Shown here: positions 8,871 through 17,014 of the stretch, piece after piece
Layout: every line of letters begins with the position of its first letter
Position numbering within the stretch: the stretch's first letter is position 1
Assembly (NCBI GenBank): GCA_002412965.1
Contig: DHWB01000007.1
Location: 1-64,000 of the forward strand
Reading direction: 5' to 3'
DNA from: Desulfomicrobium sp. UBA5193
GTDB taxonomy: Bacteria; Desulfobacterota; Desulfovibrionia; Desulfovibrionales; Desulfomicrobiaceae
Length of the DNA stretch: 64,000 nucleotides
Translations under genes and position numbers: made by a program
The notes under the pieces: generated by a model
The model's input: the letters and a program-made list of their open reading frames with translations, nothing else
The model's database searches: none
What the model was told of the DNA's origin: nothing

Positions 8871-9123
8871 GAGGGAGCTCCTCTGTTGGGGCAGCAGAGA
8901 GTGCGCGCAATGCAGGCCCCTTGCGCCGTCCCGGGTCGATGACGTCCTGCTGCATGGGGACTCAAGACACGCGGATTGCCTAGCGGGGACCGTAGTGCGT
9001 GAGAACGTTGCCAATTGTTTTAAAGCCTATCAGCTACACGTAAGGTCAGGACAGTATTGAGTTCTTCACCCAAACAAGGCACCATCTCCAAGTTTCTAGC
9101 ATCGACTAGCCTGCTTTTTCAAC

Positions 9124-9270
9124 ATGGAGCACATCGACTGCGGGAAGGTGGACAGAGAAGACCTCATCAACGCACCGTTCATTGTGATTCACCCGCAGGG
9201 GATTCGCGGAGTCTTCGGTCCTTCTGAGATCAGCGAGATCTTGCAACTCACCGAGCGTCTGGCTGATTGA
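9124..9270 (+). CDS. Small hypothetical protein or gene remnant
   Basis: A 48-codon frame beginning MEHIDCGKVDREDLINAPF and ending ILQLTERLAD, with good codon bias. It lies in a stretch of broken genes and has no clear ribosome site, so it may be the C-terminal scrap of a larger gene. Apart from this, the radical SAM remnant and degenerate sequence, I see nothing in 8682-9324. Confidence 0.35.
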   Translation: MEHIDCGKVDREDLINAPFIVIHPQGIRGVFGPSEISEILQLTERLAD

Positions 9271-9324
9271 TGGATTTGAACCGCGAAAAGCGCGAACGAC
9301 ACGAAATGAAGAAGGGATGCTCTC

Positions 9325-9756
9325 ATGGACAAATCAGCCCTGATTACACTGCAAAACCGGTTTGATGGCTTGAGCCAAACTGTACCGGACGAAGGCATTG
9401 AATTCTGGTTCGCTCGCGATCTTATGGAGCCGCTGGGCTATGTCCGATGGGAAAATTTCCAGACTGCCATCCAGCGGGCCGTTACATCTTGTGAAACAAC
9501 TGGTTATGAGCCAAACGACCATTTTCGTGGCGTCACGAAAATGGTCAAGCTGGGCAGTGGTGCCGAAAGGGCTGTCGATGACTTCATGCTCACCCGCTAC
9601 GCCTGCTATCTCATTGCCCAGAACGGGGATCCACGCAAAGAGCCTATTGCCTTTGCCCAGAGCTACTTTGCAATCCAGACCCGCAAGCAGGAACTCATCG
9701 AAGACCGCATGCGGTTTTTGGCGAGGATGGATGATCGTGAGCGGCATGTAGGCTGA
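9325..9756 (+). pseudogene. dinD: Truncated DinD (DNA-damage-inducible protein D)
   Basis: A 143-codon frame starting MDKSALITLQNRFDG matches the N-terminal half of DinD/BRO-N-type proteins. The segments IEFWFARDLMEPLGYVRWENF, HFRGVTKMVKLGSGAERAVDD and LTRYACYLIAQNGDPRK are characteristic. DinD is normally about 275-285 residues. Here the sequence diverges after RKQELIEDRM and stops, so the C-terminal half is lost. A start and ribosome site remain, so a short protein could still be made. It sits in a decaying accessory stretch beside a tRNA gene. Confidence 0.8.
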
Positions 9757-9789
9757 ACCGTCCTGGACCGCATCAAGCAGCTCGTCCAG

Positions 9790-10110
9790 TTACTCGCGCC
9801 CCTTGCGTACCGCAGCCAGAGCCTCCTCGTCCTGCCCGCTGCCCAGCCGCTTGGCGGTCTGCTCCTGGTCGAGGAGCCCCTCTTCTATGGACAGGAGCTT
9901 ATACTCGATCTTCTCTCGGATGGTGCCATGGAAAAAATGTCAGCCACTTGGAAAGCTCCGCAGGGTCGCCTTGTGCCATTTCCTGGCACAGAGAAGCATG
10001 GGCCTGGTTCAAAAGGGTGCACAGGTCCTCGCTGCCATAGTCCGCATCCTCCAGCAGATCCCGGGCAAGAATTGGACAGGAAGAAACGCCTCGGACAATA
10101 TGCGGTCGTC
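9790..10110 (-). pseudogene. Frameshifted remnant of an unidentified gene
   Basis: The minus strand shows two good coding segments in different frames. The upstream one contains ILARDLLEDADYGSEDLCTL and QEMAQGDPAELSKWLTFF. The downstream one contains TIREKIEYKLLSIEEGLLD and RLGSGQDEEALAAVRKGRE, then a stop at 9790. The break lies near 9930. Both segments have coding-like composition but no recognised family. Confidence 0.5.
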
Positions 10111-10176
10111 TGGCAGGATGGGCAACCGACCATCATTGGCGGCGACAAGCCGGAAACCACCAAGCAGCAGGACTGA
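10061..10176 (+). pseudogene. Possible 3' gene fragment
   Basis: A plus-strand frame here ends KKRLGQYAVVWQDGQPTII and GGDKPETTKQQD before TGA, with coding-like composition but no start. It overlaps the antisense remnant, so at most one of the two is genuine. The rest of 9757-10310 shows nothing recognisable. Confidence 0.25.
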
Positions 10177-10312
10177 ACTTTCCCCAGATCCCTGTCGGTG
10201 CGAGGCACAGACAACGGCGCAATCTCGAAAACGGGCAGGTTAGCGTTTGGTGCAGACATCTCGTGAGAACGACTTGAAGCAAGCCGACCAAAGGAATCGC
10301 GGGAGCAGCGCA

Positions 10313-10350
10313 GAAAAAAAAGGACTCAGGTTTTAACACCTAAGTCCTTT
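10313..10350 (-). terminator. Rho-independent terminator of tRNA-Pro
   Basis: The stem AAAGGACTCAGG (10319-10330) faces CCTAAGTCCTTT (10339-10350) around an 8-base loop. On the minus strand it ends in a run of eight T, directly downstream of the tRNA. Confidence 0.88.
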
Positions 10351-10358
10351 GTTTTTCC

Positions 10359-10435
10359 TGGTCGGGGCGACATGATTCGAACATGCGACCCTCGGTTCCC
10401 AAAACCGATGCGCTACCAAACTGCGCTACGCCCCG
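10359..10435 (-). tRNA. tRNA-Pro (anticodon TGG)
   Basis: A 77-base tRNA with encoded CCA. The acceptor stem CGGGGCG pairs with CGCCCCG, the T arm contains GTTCGAATC, and the anticodon loop TTTGGGA carries TGG. The 3' end points toward the decayed accessory region, the usual side for integration at tRNA genes, but I found no duplicated 3' end (att site). Confidence 0.95.
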
Positions 10436-10445
10436 AAGAGCGCCG

Positions 10446-10475
10446 TATCTACACAGGGGTGCTCAAGACTGTCAA
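10446..10475 (-). promoter_or_regulatory. Sigma-70 promoter of tRNA-Pro
   Basis: On the minus strand, TTGACA (10475-10470), an 18-base spacer and TAGATA (10451-10446) place the start a few bases before the tRNA 5' end at 10435. Confidence 0.65.
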
Positions 10476-10494
10476 CAGCTTTCTGGAGCAGACC

Positions 10495-10523
10495 TAGACA
10501 GAATGCGCACTTGGTCGTATAAT
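10495..10523 (+). promoter_or_regulatory. Sigma-70 promoter giving a near-leaderless mRNA
   Basis: TAGACA (10495-10500), a 17-base spacer and a perfect TATAAT (10518-10523). Transcription would begin near 10529-10531, only 2-4 bases before the ATG at 10533. Confidence 0.6.
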
Positions 10524-10532
10524 GTTGAGCTT

Positions 10533-11315
10533 ATGCATCCAGTCATCGCTCTGCTCACGGATTTCGGCCACCAGGACCCCTATGTAGGCCAAATGAAAGG
10601 CGCCCTGCTGCGCATGGCTCCCCATGCGCGCATCGTGGACCTGTGTCACGAAGTCCAGCCCCACAATATTACTCAGGCCAGTTTTCTGCTTCAGGCCAGC
10701 CATAAGCATTTCCCGCACGAATGCATCTTCGTCAATGTCGTCGACCCCGGCGTCGGCTCGACGCGATCCATCCTGCTGGCCCGGCTTGAAAAAAAATCCT
10801 ATCTGGCCCCGGACAACGGCCTGTTGTCCTTCCTGCTGGACGAACCAGCCTCCTGGTGGCGGATTGCCGCCAACTCAAGCGATGTCAGCCGCACCTTTCA
10901 TGGCCGGGATATCTTCGCAGGCATCGCCGCCAGGCTGGCCCTTGGGGCCATGCCTGAATCCTTCGGGTTTCCATTGAGTCCGGACAAGGTTGTCCGCACT
11001 GCAATGTCGCAGGGCACGATCCAAGCCGACGCATTGGACTGCGTCGTGCTGCATGTGGACCGCTTCGGCAACTGCCTGCTGAACCTGCCCATTGGAAAAG
11101 TGCCCATCCGTCGGCGGACATGGACGCTTGATGACGGCCGCAAGGTCGTCGAGGCTTCGACCTATGCCGAACTCGCGCCCTCGCAAATCGGCCTCCTGGA
11201 GGGCAGCCAGGGCGTCATGGAGCTGGCCGTGAACCAGGACTCCTGCGCACGCCTCCTCGAAATTGTCCCCGGCCAGCCCCTCCACCTGACCCGCACGGAC
11301 ACTCGGCGCCCATGA
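10533..11315 (+). CDS. SAM hydroxide adenosyltransferase (DUF62 family)
   Basis: A 260-residue protein of the S-adenosylmethionine hydrolase/halogenase superfamily, which splits SAM to adenosine and methionine with water. The family signature is clear: ALLTDFGHQDPYVGQMKG at the N-terminus, VVDPGVG, LAPDNGLLS, FHGRDIFAG and the C-terminal VLHVDRFGN. Length is typical. The ATG at 10533 is preferred because a perfect TATAAT lies just upstream and it begins the conserved MHPVIALLTDFG; no Shine-Dalgarno is present. The last four bases overlap the cobS start. Confidence 0.9.
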   Translation: MHPVIALLTDFGHQDPYVGQMKGALLRMAPHARIVDLCHEVQPHNITQASFLLQASHKHFPHECIFVNVVDPGVGSTRSILLARLEKKSYLAPDNGLLSFLLDEPASWWRIAANSSDVSRTFHGRDIFAGIAARLALGAMPESFGFPLSPDKVVRTAMSQGTIQADALDCVVLHVDRFGNCLLNLPIGKVPIRRRTWTLDDGRKVVEASTYAELAPSQIGLLEGSQGVMELAVNQDSCARLLEIVPGQPLHLTRTDTRRP

Positions 11316-12037
11316 CCGTGCTGACCGATTTTTTCGTCGCCCTGACCTTCCTGACCCGCCTGGGCCGAGCACGTATCACCACGAGCGAGGCCATCAGCCG
11401 TTCCATGTCCATGTACCCGCTGGTGGGCGCCGCCATTGGGCTGATTCTGGCCCTGACGTCCCTGCTCCCCCTCTCTTCCTGGGTCCTGGCCTGGGCTTTG
11501 ACCGGGCTCAACCTGTACCTGACCAGGGGACTGCATTGGGACGGCTGGGCCGACCTGTGGGACGGCTGGGGCAGCGGGGCCACGGAGGAACGCTTCTGGG
11601 CCATCGTCAAGGACAGCCATATCGGAGCCTTCGGCGCCATGGGGCTCATCCTGGGCCTGGGGATGCAGACCGCGCTCTTCGAATGCGCCGTCAGCAACAA
11701 GGCCTGGGCCGTGCTGCTTTTCGCCCCTGTCTTCGGCAGGTTCTGCTGCCTGGTCCTGGCCCGCCTGGCCCAAAGCCTGTCCCGGCCCGGACTTGGGCAA
11801 AACGCCTTGCAGGGAGCCTCCACCTCCGCCCTGGTCATCGGCGGCTGCACCACGCTGCTCCCGGCCCTGGCCTTACCCCTAGGCCATCTGGCCGCCGCTC
11901 TCGCCCTGGCCCTCGCCCCAATGGCCGCGCTGCTGGCGCTCGGTCGCAAACAGCACGGCGTGAACGGAGATTTCCTGGGCAGCGCCATCATCGCAGGGGA
12001 AATCTGCGCTCTTTTGCCCCTCGCCCTCAGGGCTTGA
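11312..12037 (+). CDS. cobS: Adenosylcobinamide-GDP ribazoletransferase (cobalamin synthase)
   Basis: A 241-residue integral membrane enzyme that joins alpha-ribazole to adenosylcobinamide-GDP in the last steps of cobalamin synthesis. The CobS signature reads RGLHWDGWADLWDGWGSG, followed by VKDSHIGAFG, and HGVNGDFLGS lies near the C-terminus. At least five hydrophobic segments are visible. The ATGA overlap with the SAM hydrolase gene indicates coupled translation. No cobalamin riboswitch precedes it. Confidence 0.92.
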   Translation: MTVLTDFFVALTFLTRLGRARITTSEAISRSMSMYPLVGAAIGLILALTSLLPLSSWVLAWALTGLNLYLTRGLHWDGWADLWDGWGSGATEERFWAIVKDSHIGAFGAMGLILGLGMQTALFECAVSNKAWAVLLFAPVFGRFCCLVLARLAQSLSRPGLGQNALQGASTSALVIGGCTTLLPALALPLGHLAAALALALAPMAALLALGRKQHGVNGDFLGSAIIAGEICALLPLALRA

Positions 12038-12189
12038 GGCATAACGCTCTTTAATCTGAACACCCCGAATAAATGCGCTCATATGAAACGGCCCCAGCTC
12101 AGTAATACCACTACCCGCGGGCCTTCATTGACCACTGATTTTTTTTGGGTTAGCAGCGCCACAAACGCCTTTATTAAGTGACCACTCAA

Positions 12190-12205
12190 GGCATTTCGAA
12201 ATGCC
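12190..12205. promoter_or_regulatory. 16-bp perfect palindrome upstream of nitronate monooxygenase gene
   Basis: GGCATTTCGAAATGCC is fully self-complementary and lies 35 bases before the start codon. It is a candidate operator or a structured leader. Confidence 0.4.
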
Positions 12206-12239
12206 GGGCCACACGGCGAAATCCATACAGGAGAACATA

Positions 12240-13322
12240 ATGGACTTCCCCCAACTCAAGATCGGTGATCTTGTAGCAAAAATCCCCATCATCCAGGGCG
12301 GCATGGGTGTTGGCATTTCACTTTCCGGCCTGGCTTCGGCCGTGGCCAAGGAAGGCGGTATCGGCGTCATCGCCGCCGCCATGATCGGCATGGGCGAGCC
12401 GGATATCGGCACCAATTACCGCGAAGCGAACATGCGTGCCCTCACCCGCGAGCTGCGCAAGGCCCGCGAAATAACCGACGGCATCCTGGGCGTGAACATC
12501 ATGGTCGCCCTGACCAATTTCAGCGACCTGGTCAAAACCTCCATCAAGGAAGGCGCGGACGTCATCTTCGCCGGTGCCGGCCTGCCCCTTGACCTGCCCT
12601 CCTACATCAAGGACGGCGCCAAGACCAAGCTCGTGCCCATCGTCTCTTCGGCCCGGGCCGCGAGCGTCATCTGCAAGAAGTGGCTGTCCAAATTCGACTA
12701 CCTGCCCGACGCCTTCGTGGTCGAAGGCCCCAAGGCCGGCGGCCATCTTGGCTTCAAGCCCGAGCAGATAACCGACCCCGAGTTCTCCCTTGAGACCACC
12801 GTGCCCCAGGTCATCGAGGCCGTGCGCGAATTCGAGGAGAAGGCCGGTCGGCCGATCCCGGTCATCGCCGCCGGCGGCGTCTATGACGGCGCGGACATCT
12901 ACAAATTCCTGAAGATGGGCGCGGCCGGCGTACAGATGGGCACCCGCTTCGTGGCCACCCATGAATGCGACGCCGACATCAAATTCAAGGAAACGTACAT
13001 CGCCGCCAAGGAAGAGGACATCCAGATCATCCAGAGCCCCCTTGGCCTGCCCGGTCGGGCGGTGATGGGTCCCTTCCTGGAGGACGTCAAAAACGGCCTC
13101 AAGAAACCCTTCAAATGCCCGTTCCACTGCATCAGTTCCTGCGACTACACCAAGAGCCCCTATTGCATCGCCCTGGCTCTGGTGAACGCCAAGAAAGGCA
13201 TGCTGAAACACGGCTTCGCCTTTGCCGGCGCGAACGCCTACCGGGTGAACGCCATCGTCTCCGTCAAAGAGCTGATCGAGTCCCTGCGCCAAGGCTATAT
13301 CGCGGCCGCCAGCCCCGCCTAG
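12240..13322 (+). CDS. Nitronate monooxygenase family flavoprotein
   Basis: A 360-residue FMN-dependent TIM-barrel protein of the 2-nitropropane dioxygenase/FabK-like group. Motifs: IPIIQGGMGVGISLSGLASA at the N-terminus, VVEGPKAGGHLG (the AGGHxG motif), VIAAGGVYDG and MGAAGVQMGTRF (phosphate-binding). A C-terminal Cys-containing segment (CPFHCISSCDYTKSPYC) is an addition seen in anaerobe members and could bind metal. ATG at 12240 follows AGGAG by six bases. The natural substrate cannot be told from sequence. Confidence 0.87.
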   Translation: MDFPQLKIGDLVAKIPIIQGGMGVGISLSGLASAVAKEGGIGVIAAAMIGMGEPDIGTNYREANMRALTRELRKAREITDGILGVNIMVALTNFSDLVKTSIKEGADVIFAGAGLPLDLPSYIKDGAKTKLVPIVSSARAASVICKKWLSKFDYLPDAFVVEGPKAGGHLGFKPEQITDPEFSLETTVPQVIEAVREFEEKAGRPIPVIAAGGVYDGADIYKFLKMGAAGVQMGTRFVATHECDADIKFKETYIAAKEEDIQIIQSPLGLPGRAVMGPFLEDVKNGLKKPFKCPFHCISSCDYTKSPYCIALALVNAKKGMLKHGFAFAGANAYRVNAIVSVKELIESLRQGYIAAASPA

Positions 13323-13346
13323 CCAACGCAGGTTTCATGTCCGCTC

Positions 13347-13377
13347 AAGCCCGGTCTTCATGGCCGGGCTTTTTTTG
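13347..13377 (+). terminator. Rho-independent terminator
   Basis: AAGCCCGG and CCGGGCTT form a stem around TCTTCATGG, followed by TTTTTTT. It follows the nitronate monooxygenase gene by 24 bases. Confidence 0.9.
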
Positions 13378-13449
13378 TGCTGACGGGTCAATTCGAGGGA
13401 CATGGCTGGCTCGGCATTTTTGTGCACGCTTTTTGCTGGTCATGCATCC

Positions 13450-13893
13450 ATGGCACGCCCCTTTCTCTTCAAATTGGAAAAGATCCTGGAATACCGCAGG
13501 CAACTGGAAGACCAGGCCAAACTGGCCTTAAGCCAGGTCAGGCAGGAAATTCTGGCGCAAACCAAGCGGGTTGAGACACTTGAAAACGATCTGCAGGCAT
13601 GTCTGCTGGAGATGAGCCGAACCAAACAAATGACCCCGGCAGAGCTGTGGCTGTGGTCGGGCTGGCGAAAGCGTCTGGAACTTGACAAAAGACAGGCACA
13701 GGCAAAACTGATCGACTTGCAGCAACTGGCCGAAACGCGCCGCCTTGAACTGGTGGCCAAATCCAAGGACCGCAAACTCCTGGAAAAACTCCGGGTCAAA
13801 CAGGCAGAAAAACATGGGCAGGAAGAACAGCGAAAAGAACAAAAAGAACTCGATGAAACAGCCACCCTCCGCTACGGGCGTTCGCCTTACTAG
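13450..13893 (+). CDS. fliJ: Flagellar export chaperone FliJ
   Basis: A 147-residue, almost wholly helical coiled-coil protein beginning MARPFLFKLEKILEYRRQLE. This FxLExILxYR start is characteristic of FliJ, the central stalk of the flagellar type III export ATPase. Charged heptads run through the rest. ATG at 13450 begins the conserved segment; the longer reading is hydrophobic and unlike FliJ. The 3' end overlaps the next gene by 41 bases. No other flagellar export gene is adjacent, so the gene sits apart from the main flagellar cluster. Confidence 0.83.
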   Translation: MARPFLFKLEKILEYRRQLEDQAKLALSQVRQEILAQTKRVETLENDLQACLLEMSRTKQMTPAELWLWSGWRKRLELDKRQAQAKLIDLQQLAETRRLELVAKSKDRKLLEKLRVKQAEKHGQEEQRKEQKELDETATLRYGRSPY

Positions 13894-14536
13894 GCTTGTC
13901 CAGGCCGTGGCGATGCTCGCAGCCGTCAAGCTCGCGGCCATCTGCCTGCTCTGGATGCCCCCTGCCCTTCCCCAGAGCCCGCTGCTGCAGCCCGTGGTCA
14001 TTCGTCCGGCTCTGGCTGCGGGCCAAGCGTTGGCTGCGGGCCAAGCGTTGGCGGCAAGTCCGGCGCTGGCGGCAGAGAAACCGCAGCCCGAAGGGACAGC
14101 GCAAAACAGCACTCCCCAAAACCCGGCCAACGCCTCCGCCGCTGAGCCGGCGTCGCAGGCGGACCAGCTGCAGGATCTGAGCGCCCAGCAGCTGGCCCTG
14201 GACAAAAAAGAAGCCGAGCTGCGCGCCCTGGAGCAGGAACTGGATGAAAAACTGACAAATTTGCGCGAGCTTGAAATCAAGATGCAAAAGCTCATTGACT
14301 CCGCCGGAACCATTCAGGACGAAAAAATGGTCCACCTGATCGATGTCTATTCGAACATGAAGCCCAAGCAGGCCGCGCAGGTTCTGGAGACCCTGGACGA
14401 GCCCATCGCCGTCAGAATCCTGGCGGGGATGAGCGGCCGCAAGGCTGGCGAGATCCTGTCCTCGGTCCGGGCCGACCGGGCGGCCAAGCTGTCCGAAGCC
14501 CTGACCCGCCTGCAGACCGGCGGAAAAGGGAACTGA
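13853..14536 (+). CDS. MotE-like flagellar protein (MgtE N-domain)
   Basis: A 227-residue protein with an N-terminal membrane anchor (about 15-35), an Ala-rich periplasmic linker (about 45-105), a coiled coil (ALDKKEAELRALEQELDEKL, about 115-150) and an MgtE-N-type helical domain (MKPKQAAQVLETLDEPIAV, about 165-227). This build matches the MotE chaperone/FliJ-adjacent proteins that stabilise the stator. ATG at 13853 is chosen just ahead of the membrane segment. The linker contains an exact 18-bp tandem duplication (14014-14049) encoding AAGQAL-like units, a small length-variable spot. Confidence 0.78.
   Translation: MKQPPSATGVRLTRLVQAVAMLAAVKLAAICLLWMPPALPQSPLLQPVVIRPALAAGQALAAGQALAASPALAAEKPQPEGTAQNSTPQNPANASAAEPASQADQLQDLSAQQLALDKKEAELRALEQELDEKLTNLRELEIKMQKLIDSAGTIQDEKMVHLIDVYSNMKPKQAAQVLETLDEPIAVRILAGMSGRKAGEILSSVRADRAAKLSEALTRLQTGGKGN
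14014..14049. repeat. 18-bp tandem duplication in the MotE-like linker
   Basis: Two exact copies of GGCTGCGGGCCAAGCGTT lie at 14014-14031 and 14032-14049 and keep the frame. A degenerate third unit follows. Confidence 0.85.
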
Positions 14537-14538
14537 GC

Positions 14539-15303
14539 GTGCCGCGCATCCGCTTGACCGTGGCCTACGTGGGCACGCGCTATCAGGGCTGGCAGGTCCA
14601 GGGCCAGGGCCTGACCATCCAGGGAATGCTGGAGGACAAGCTGGCCCGCATCTGCGGCGAGCTCGTGCGGGTCCACGGATCCGGTCGCACGGACTCGGGC
14701 GTGCACGCCCTGGCGCAGGTGGCCCACTTCGATGTCCCGGAGTCCAAGGCCCACATTCCGTGGCAAAAGGCGCTCAATGCCATGCTCCCGGACGACATCG
14801 CCATCCTCGACGCCCGCGAAGCCGAGCCCGGTTTCCACGCCCGCTTTTCGGTCCGCTCCAAGCGCTACGCCTACACGCTGTGGACCGAACCGGGCTACAC
14901 CCTGCCCCAGCGCGCGCCCTTCGTGTGGTCCGTGCGCGGGTTGGACTTCGAGGCCATGGACCGGGCCGCGGCGATGCTGGCAGGCACTCATGACTTCGCC
15001 GCCTTTCAGAACGCGGGCACGGAGATCAAGGGCACGGTCCGCACCCTGGAGCCTGTCCTTCGCGCTCCGGGACAGCATCCGGCGGAGTGGGTCTTTCGTT
15101 TTCAGGCCGACGGGTTCCTGAAGCAGATGGTCCGCAACCTGATGGGCCTTCTGGTCGAGGTCGGACGCGGCGGCCTGCGCGTGGACGAAGTCCAAGCCAT
15201 CCTGGAAGGCCTGGACCGCTGCAAGGCACCGGCCACGGCACCGGCGCAGGGGCTCGCTCTGGAGGAAGTCTTCTATCAGGAAGAGGCTTTGAACGCGTCA
15301 TGA
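14539..15303 (+). CDS. truA: tRNA pseudouridine(38-40) synthase
   Basis: A 254-residue TruA enzyme that converts uridines 38-40 of the anticodon stem-loop to pseudouridine. The catalytic Asp lies in GSGRTDSGVHA. Other family marks are YVGTRYQGWQVQG at the N-terminus, SKRYAYTLW, and FLKQMVRNLMGLLVEVGRG near the C-terminus. The start is GTG at 14539, two bases after the preceding stop, so it is co-transcribed with the MotE-like gene. Confidence 0.95.
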   Translation: MPRIRLTVAYVGTRYQGWQVQGQGLTIQGMLEDKLARICGELVRVHGSGRTDSGVHALAQVAHFDVPESKAHIPWQKALNAMLPDDIAILDAREAEPGFHARFSVRSKRYAYTLWTEPGYTLPQRAPFVWSVRGLDFEAMDRAAAMLAGTHDFAAFQNAGTEIKGTVRTLEPVLRAPGQHPAEWVFRFQADGFLKQMVRNLMGLLVEVGRGGLRVDEVQAILEGLDRCKAPATAPAQGLALEEVFYQEEALNAS

Positions 15304-15337
15304 TCTTCACACCGGACACCCGCAAGGGGAGGTTCCC

Positions 15338-16168
15338 ATGGCTTTGAGCGATCTCGAGAAACTTTTCGTCGTCTCCACCGCCACCCAGATGTGGCAGCAG
15401 GACCTGCTGACGAACGCCTACTTCCAGGGCTCGGCCGTGGGCGCGAACCTGCGCGAGATGGTGCTCGGCAGACAACCGGTCAAGCCCCTGACCAACCCCT
15501 ACGACGAGGCCATGACCGGCCGTCTGCGCTCGGACAGCGCCACCATCCGGCAGGGAGCGCGCAACGTGAAGGAGGCCGCCGCCATGGTCGGCATCGCGGC
15601 CGAGGCCGTGGGGACCATCCGGAGCACCCTGGAGGAGATGCAGGACATCGCGACGAAGATCAAAGAAGGGGATCTGGTCTGGAACACGACGATCAGGGAC
15701 GAATACAATTCGTTGCGGGACAAGATCACGAGCATCGTGGAAAGCACGATGTACAACGGGATCGCCCTGCTCGACAGCACGCAGTGGGGCACTTCGCAGA
15801 TCGATTCGGGCGGGGCGGTGTACGTGCAATCCTTCCTGAACGGCGGCTTCGACGTCACCTTCAAGGCGCTGGACAGCCCCACTCCCCCGTGGAGCGATCT
15901 CCAGGGAGCGTCCCTCAACAACGCCACGGGGCTGCAGAACGAGCTGCTGGAATTGTCCGACCTCCTTGGGGACGTGTCCACCATCGAGGACATCTACGCC
16001 GAACGGGCCAGCGGACTCGAATACCAGGCCGGCGCCCTGGAATCCCAGGCCGACCTGCTGGACCAGGCCGTGGAGGCCCGTCGGCAGACCCCGACCCTGT
16101 CCCTGGAAGAAATCCTCCTGCGCCTGCTGATGCGCGACACCGGCACCCTGTTCGACGCCAACAGCTGA
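15338..16168 (+). CDS. Divergent flagellin-like protein
   Basis: A 276-residue protein related to the N-terminal helical core of flagellins. The stretch TIRSTLEEMQDIATKIKEGD then RDEYNSLRDKITSIVESTM and YNGIALLD parallels the flagellin pattern (LxxMxxLA, EFxxLxxEIxxIA, FNGxxLL). The very N-terminus (MALSDLEKLFVVSTATQMWQ) is unlike a standard flagellin, and the C-terminal helix (about 215-260) is short. It may be a minor filament, hook-filament or secreted flagellin-fold protein. Start ATG 15338 follows GGGGAGG. It is downstream of truA and alone in its family here. Confidence 0.62.
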   Translation: MALSDLEKLFVVSTATQMWQQDLLTNAYFQGSAVGANLREMVLGRQPVKPLTNPYDEAMTGRLRSDSATIRQGARNVKEAAAMVGIAAEAVGTIRSTLEEMQDIATKIKEGDLVWNTTIRDEYNSLRDKITSIVESTMYNGIALLDSTQWGTSQIDSGGAVYVQSFLNGGFDVTFKALDSPTPPWSDLQGASLNNATGLQNELLELSDLLGDVSTIEDIYAERASGLEYQAGALESQADLLDQAVEARRQTPTLSLEEILLRLLMRDTGTLFDANS

Positions 16169-16361
16169 TCCGGCCCGAGGCCGCCGCGGGCAGCCCGAAA
16201 TTCCCCTTCCAATCTTGCAACTCCGCGTTTTTGCGCCTACACTCCAGACACCACTACAAACTTCCGGGTTCTTTGCCCCTGCGTGACAATGCCCTGTACG
16301 GCGGCGTTCCTGCCCTGTCCGGACACGGCGGGTCACGCAACTCAAAACCGGAGGAAATGCG

Positions 16362-16943
16362 ATGCTTACCAGACACATCCTGGCAATCCTGCTTGCCCTG
16401 GCGCTGTGCACAGGCACGTCGGCGGCGGCTTCCGACGAACATGACTTCGCGGCGAGCATGTACGGCGGCGTCATGACCGACGAAGACTGGATCCATGCCA
16501 TCTCCGGCCAAACCGGTCTGGAGGAATCCTACATCCTGGCCGTCGCGGCAGGCTGGACCTTCCATCGCCCGACCAACCGGCTGTGGTCCCTGGAACTGGA
16601 AGCCAATGTGGTCCGGCATTTCGGCATCCAGGACCACTTCGAACTCAACGCCCCGGTCCTGACTGCCCGCTGGGAGGAATTCCCCTGGGACCGCACTCTG
16701 GACACCAGTCTGGCCTTTGGGATAGGGCCGTCCTTCGCCTCGACCACGCCGGAGTACGAACGGGTCAGGAAAGGGGAAAGCGACCCGGTGATGCTTTTCT
16801 GGCACATCGAGGCCGCCTTCGGGCTGCCGGATTCTCGGTGGTCCACGATTTTCCGCCTGCACCATCGCTCGACCGGCTACGGCATGTTCGCGGACGAAGG
16901 CGGGAGCAACATCCTGTGCCTCGGCCTGCGCTACGCATTCTAG
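16362..16943 (+). CDS. Outer-membrane lipid A deacylase-like (PagL-type) protein
   Basis: 193 residues with a signal peptide (cleavage near SAAA, residue 22) and beta-barrel-like alternation ending in LRYAF with a C-terminal Phe. Near the end, RLHHRSTGYG supplies His168 and Ser170, matching the HxS catalytic pair of PagL/acyloxyacyl hydrolase proteins, which remove a 3-O acyl chain from lipid A in the outer membrane. Assignment rests on this motif and overall build, so it is moderate. GGAGG lies upstream of ATG 16362. Confidence 0.6.
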   Translation: MLTRHILAILLALALCTGTSAAASDEHDFAASMYGGVMTDEDWIHAISGQTGLEESYILAVAAGWTFHRPTNRLWSLELEANVVRHFGIQDHFELNAPVLTARWEEFPWDRTLDTSLAFGIGPSFASTTPEYERVRKGESDPVMLFWHIEAAFGLPDSRWSTIFRLHHRSTGYGMFADEGGSNILCLGLRYAF

Positions 16944-17014
16944 CGCGGGCGTTCATCGACACGGACACGGGCCGGGTCAGGTCGGGGCCACCCAATGCAA
17001 CCAAAGGAGATGTC

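Noticed and set aside
8706..9014. Full-length minus-strand gene of about 100 codons
   Set aside because: Only the FGPVPSRR part is protein-like; the flanks are unrelated and the conserved continuation is in another frame, so it is a pseudogene scrap.
10359..10435. Attachment site duplication of the tRNA-Pro 3' end
   Set aside because: No second copy of the tRNA 3' end was seen in the decayed region or elsewhere in the window.
11200..11312. Cobalamin riboswitch before cobS
   Set aside because: The upstream sequence is the coding end of the SAM hydrolase gene, with an ATGA overlap and no B12-box pattern.
12318..13292. Minus-strand open frame of 324 codons
   Set aside because: Antisense to the nitronate monooxygenase, whose motifs are unambiguous.
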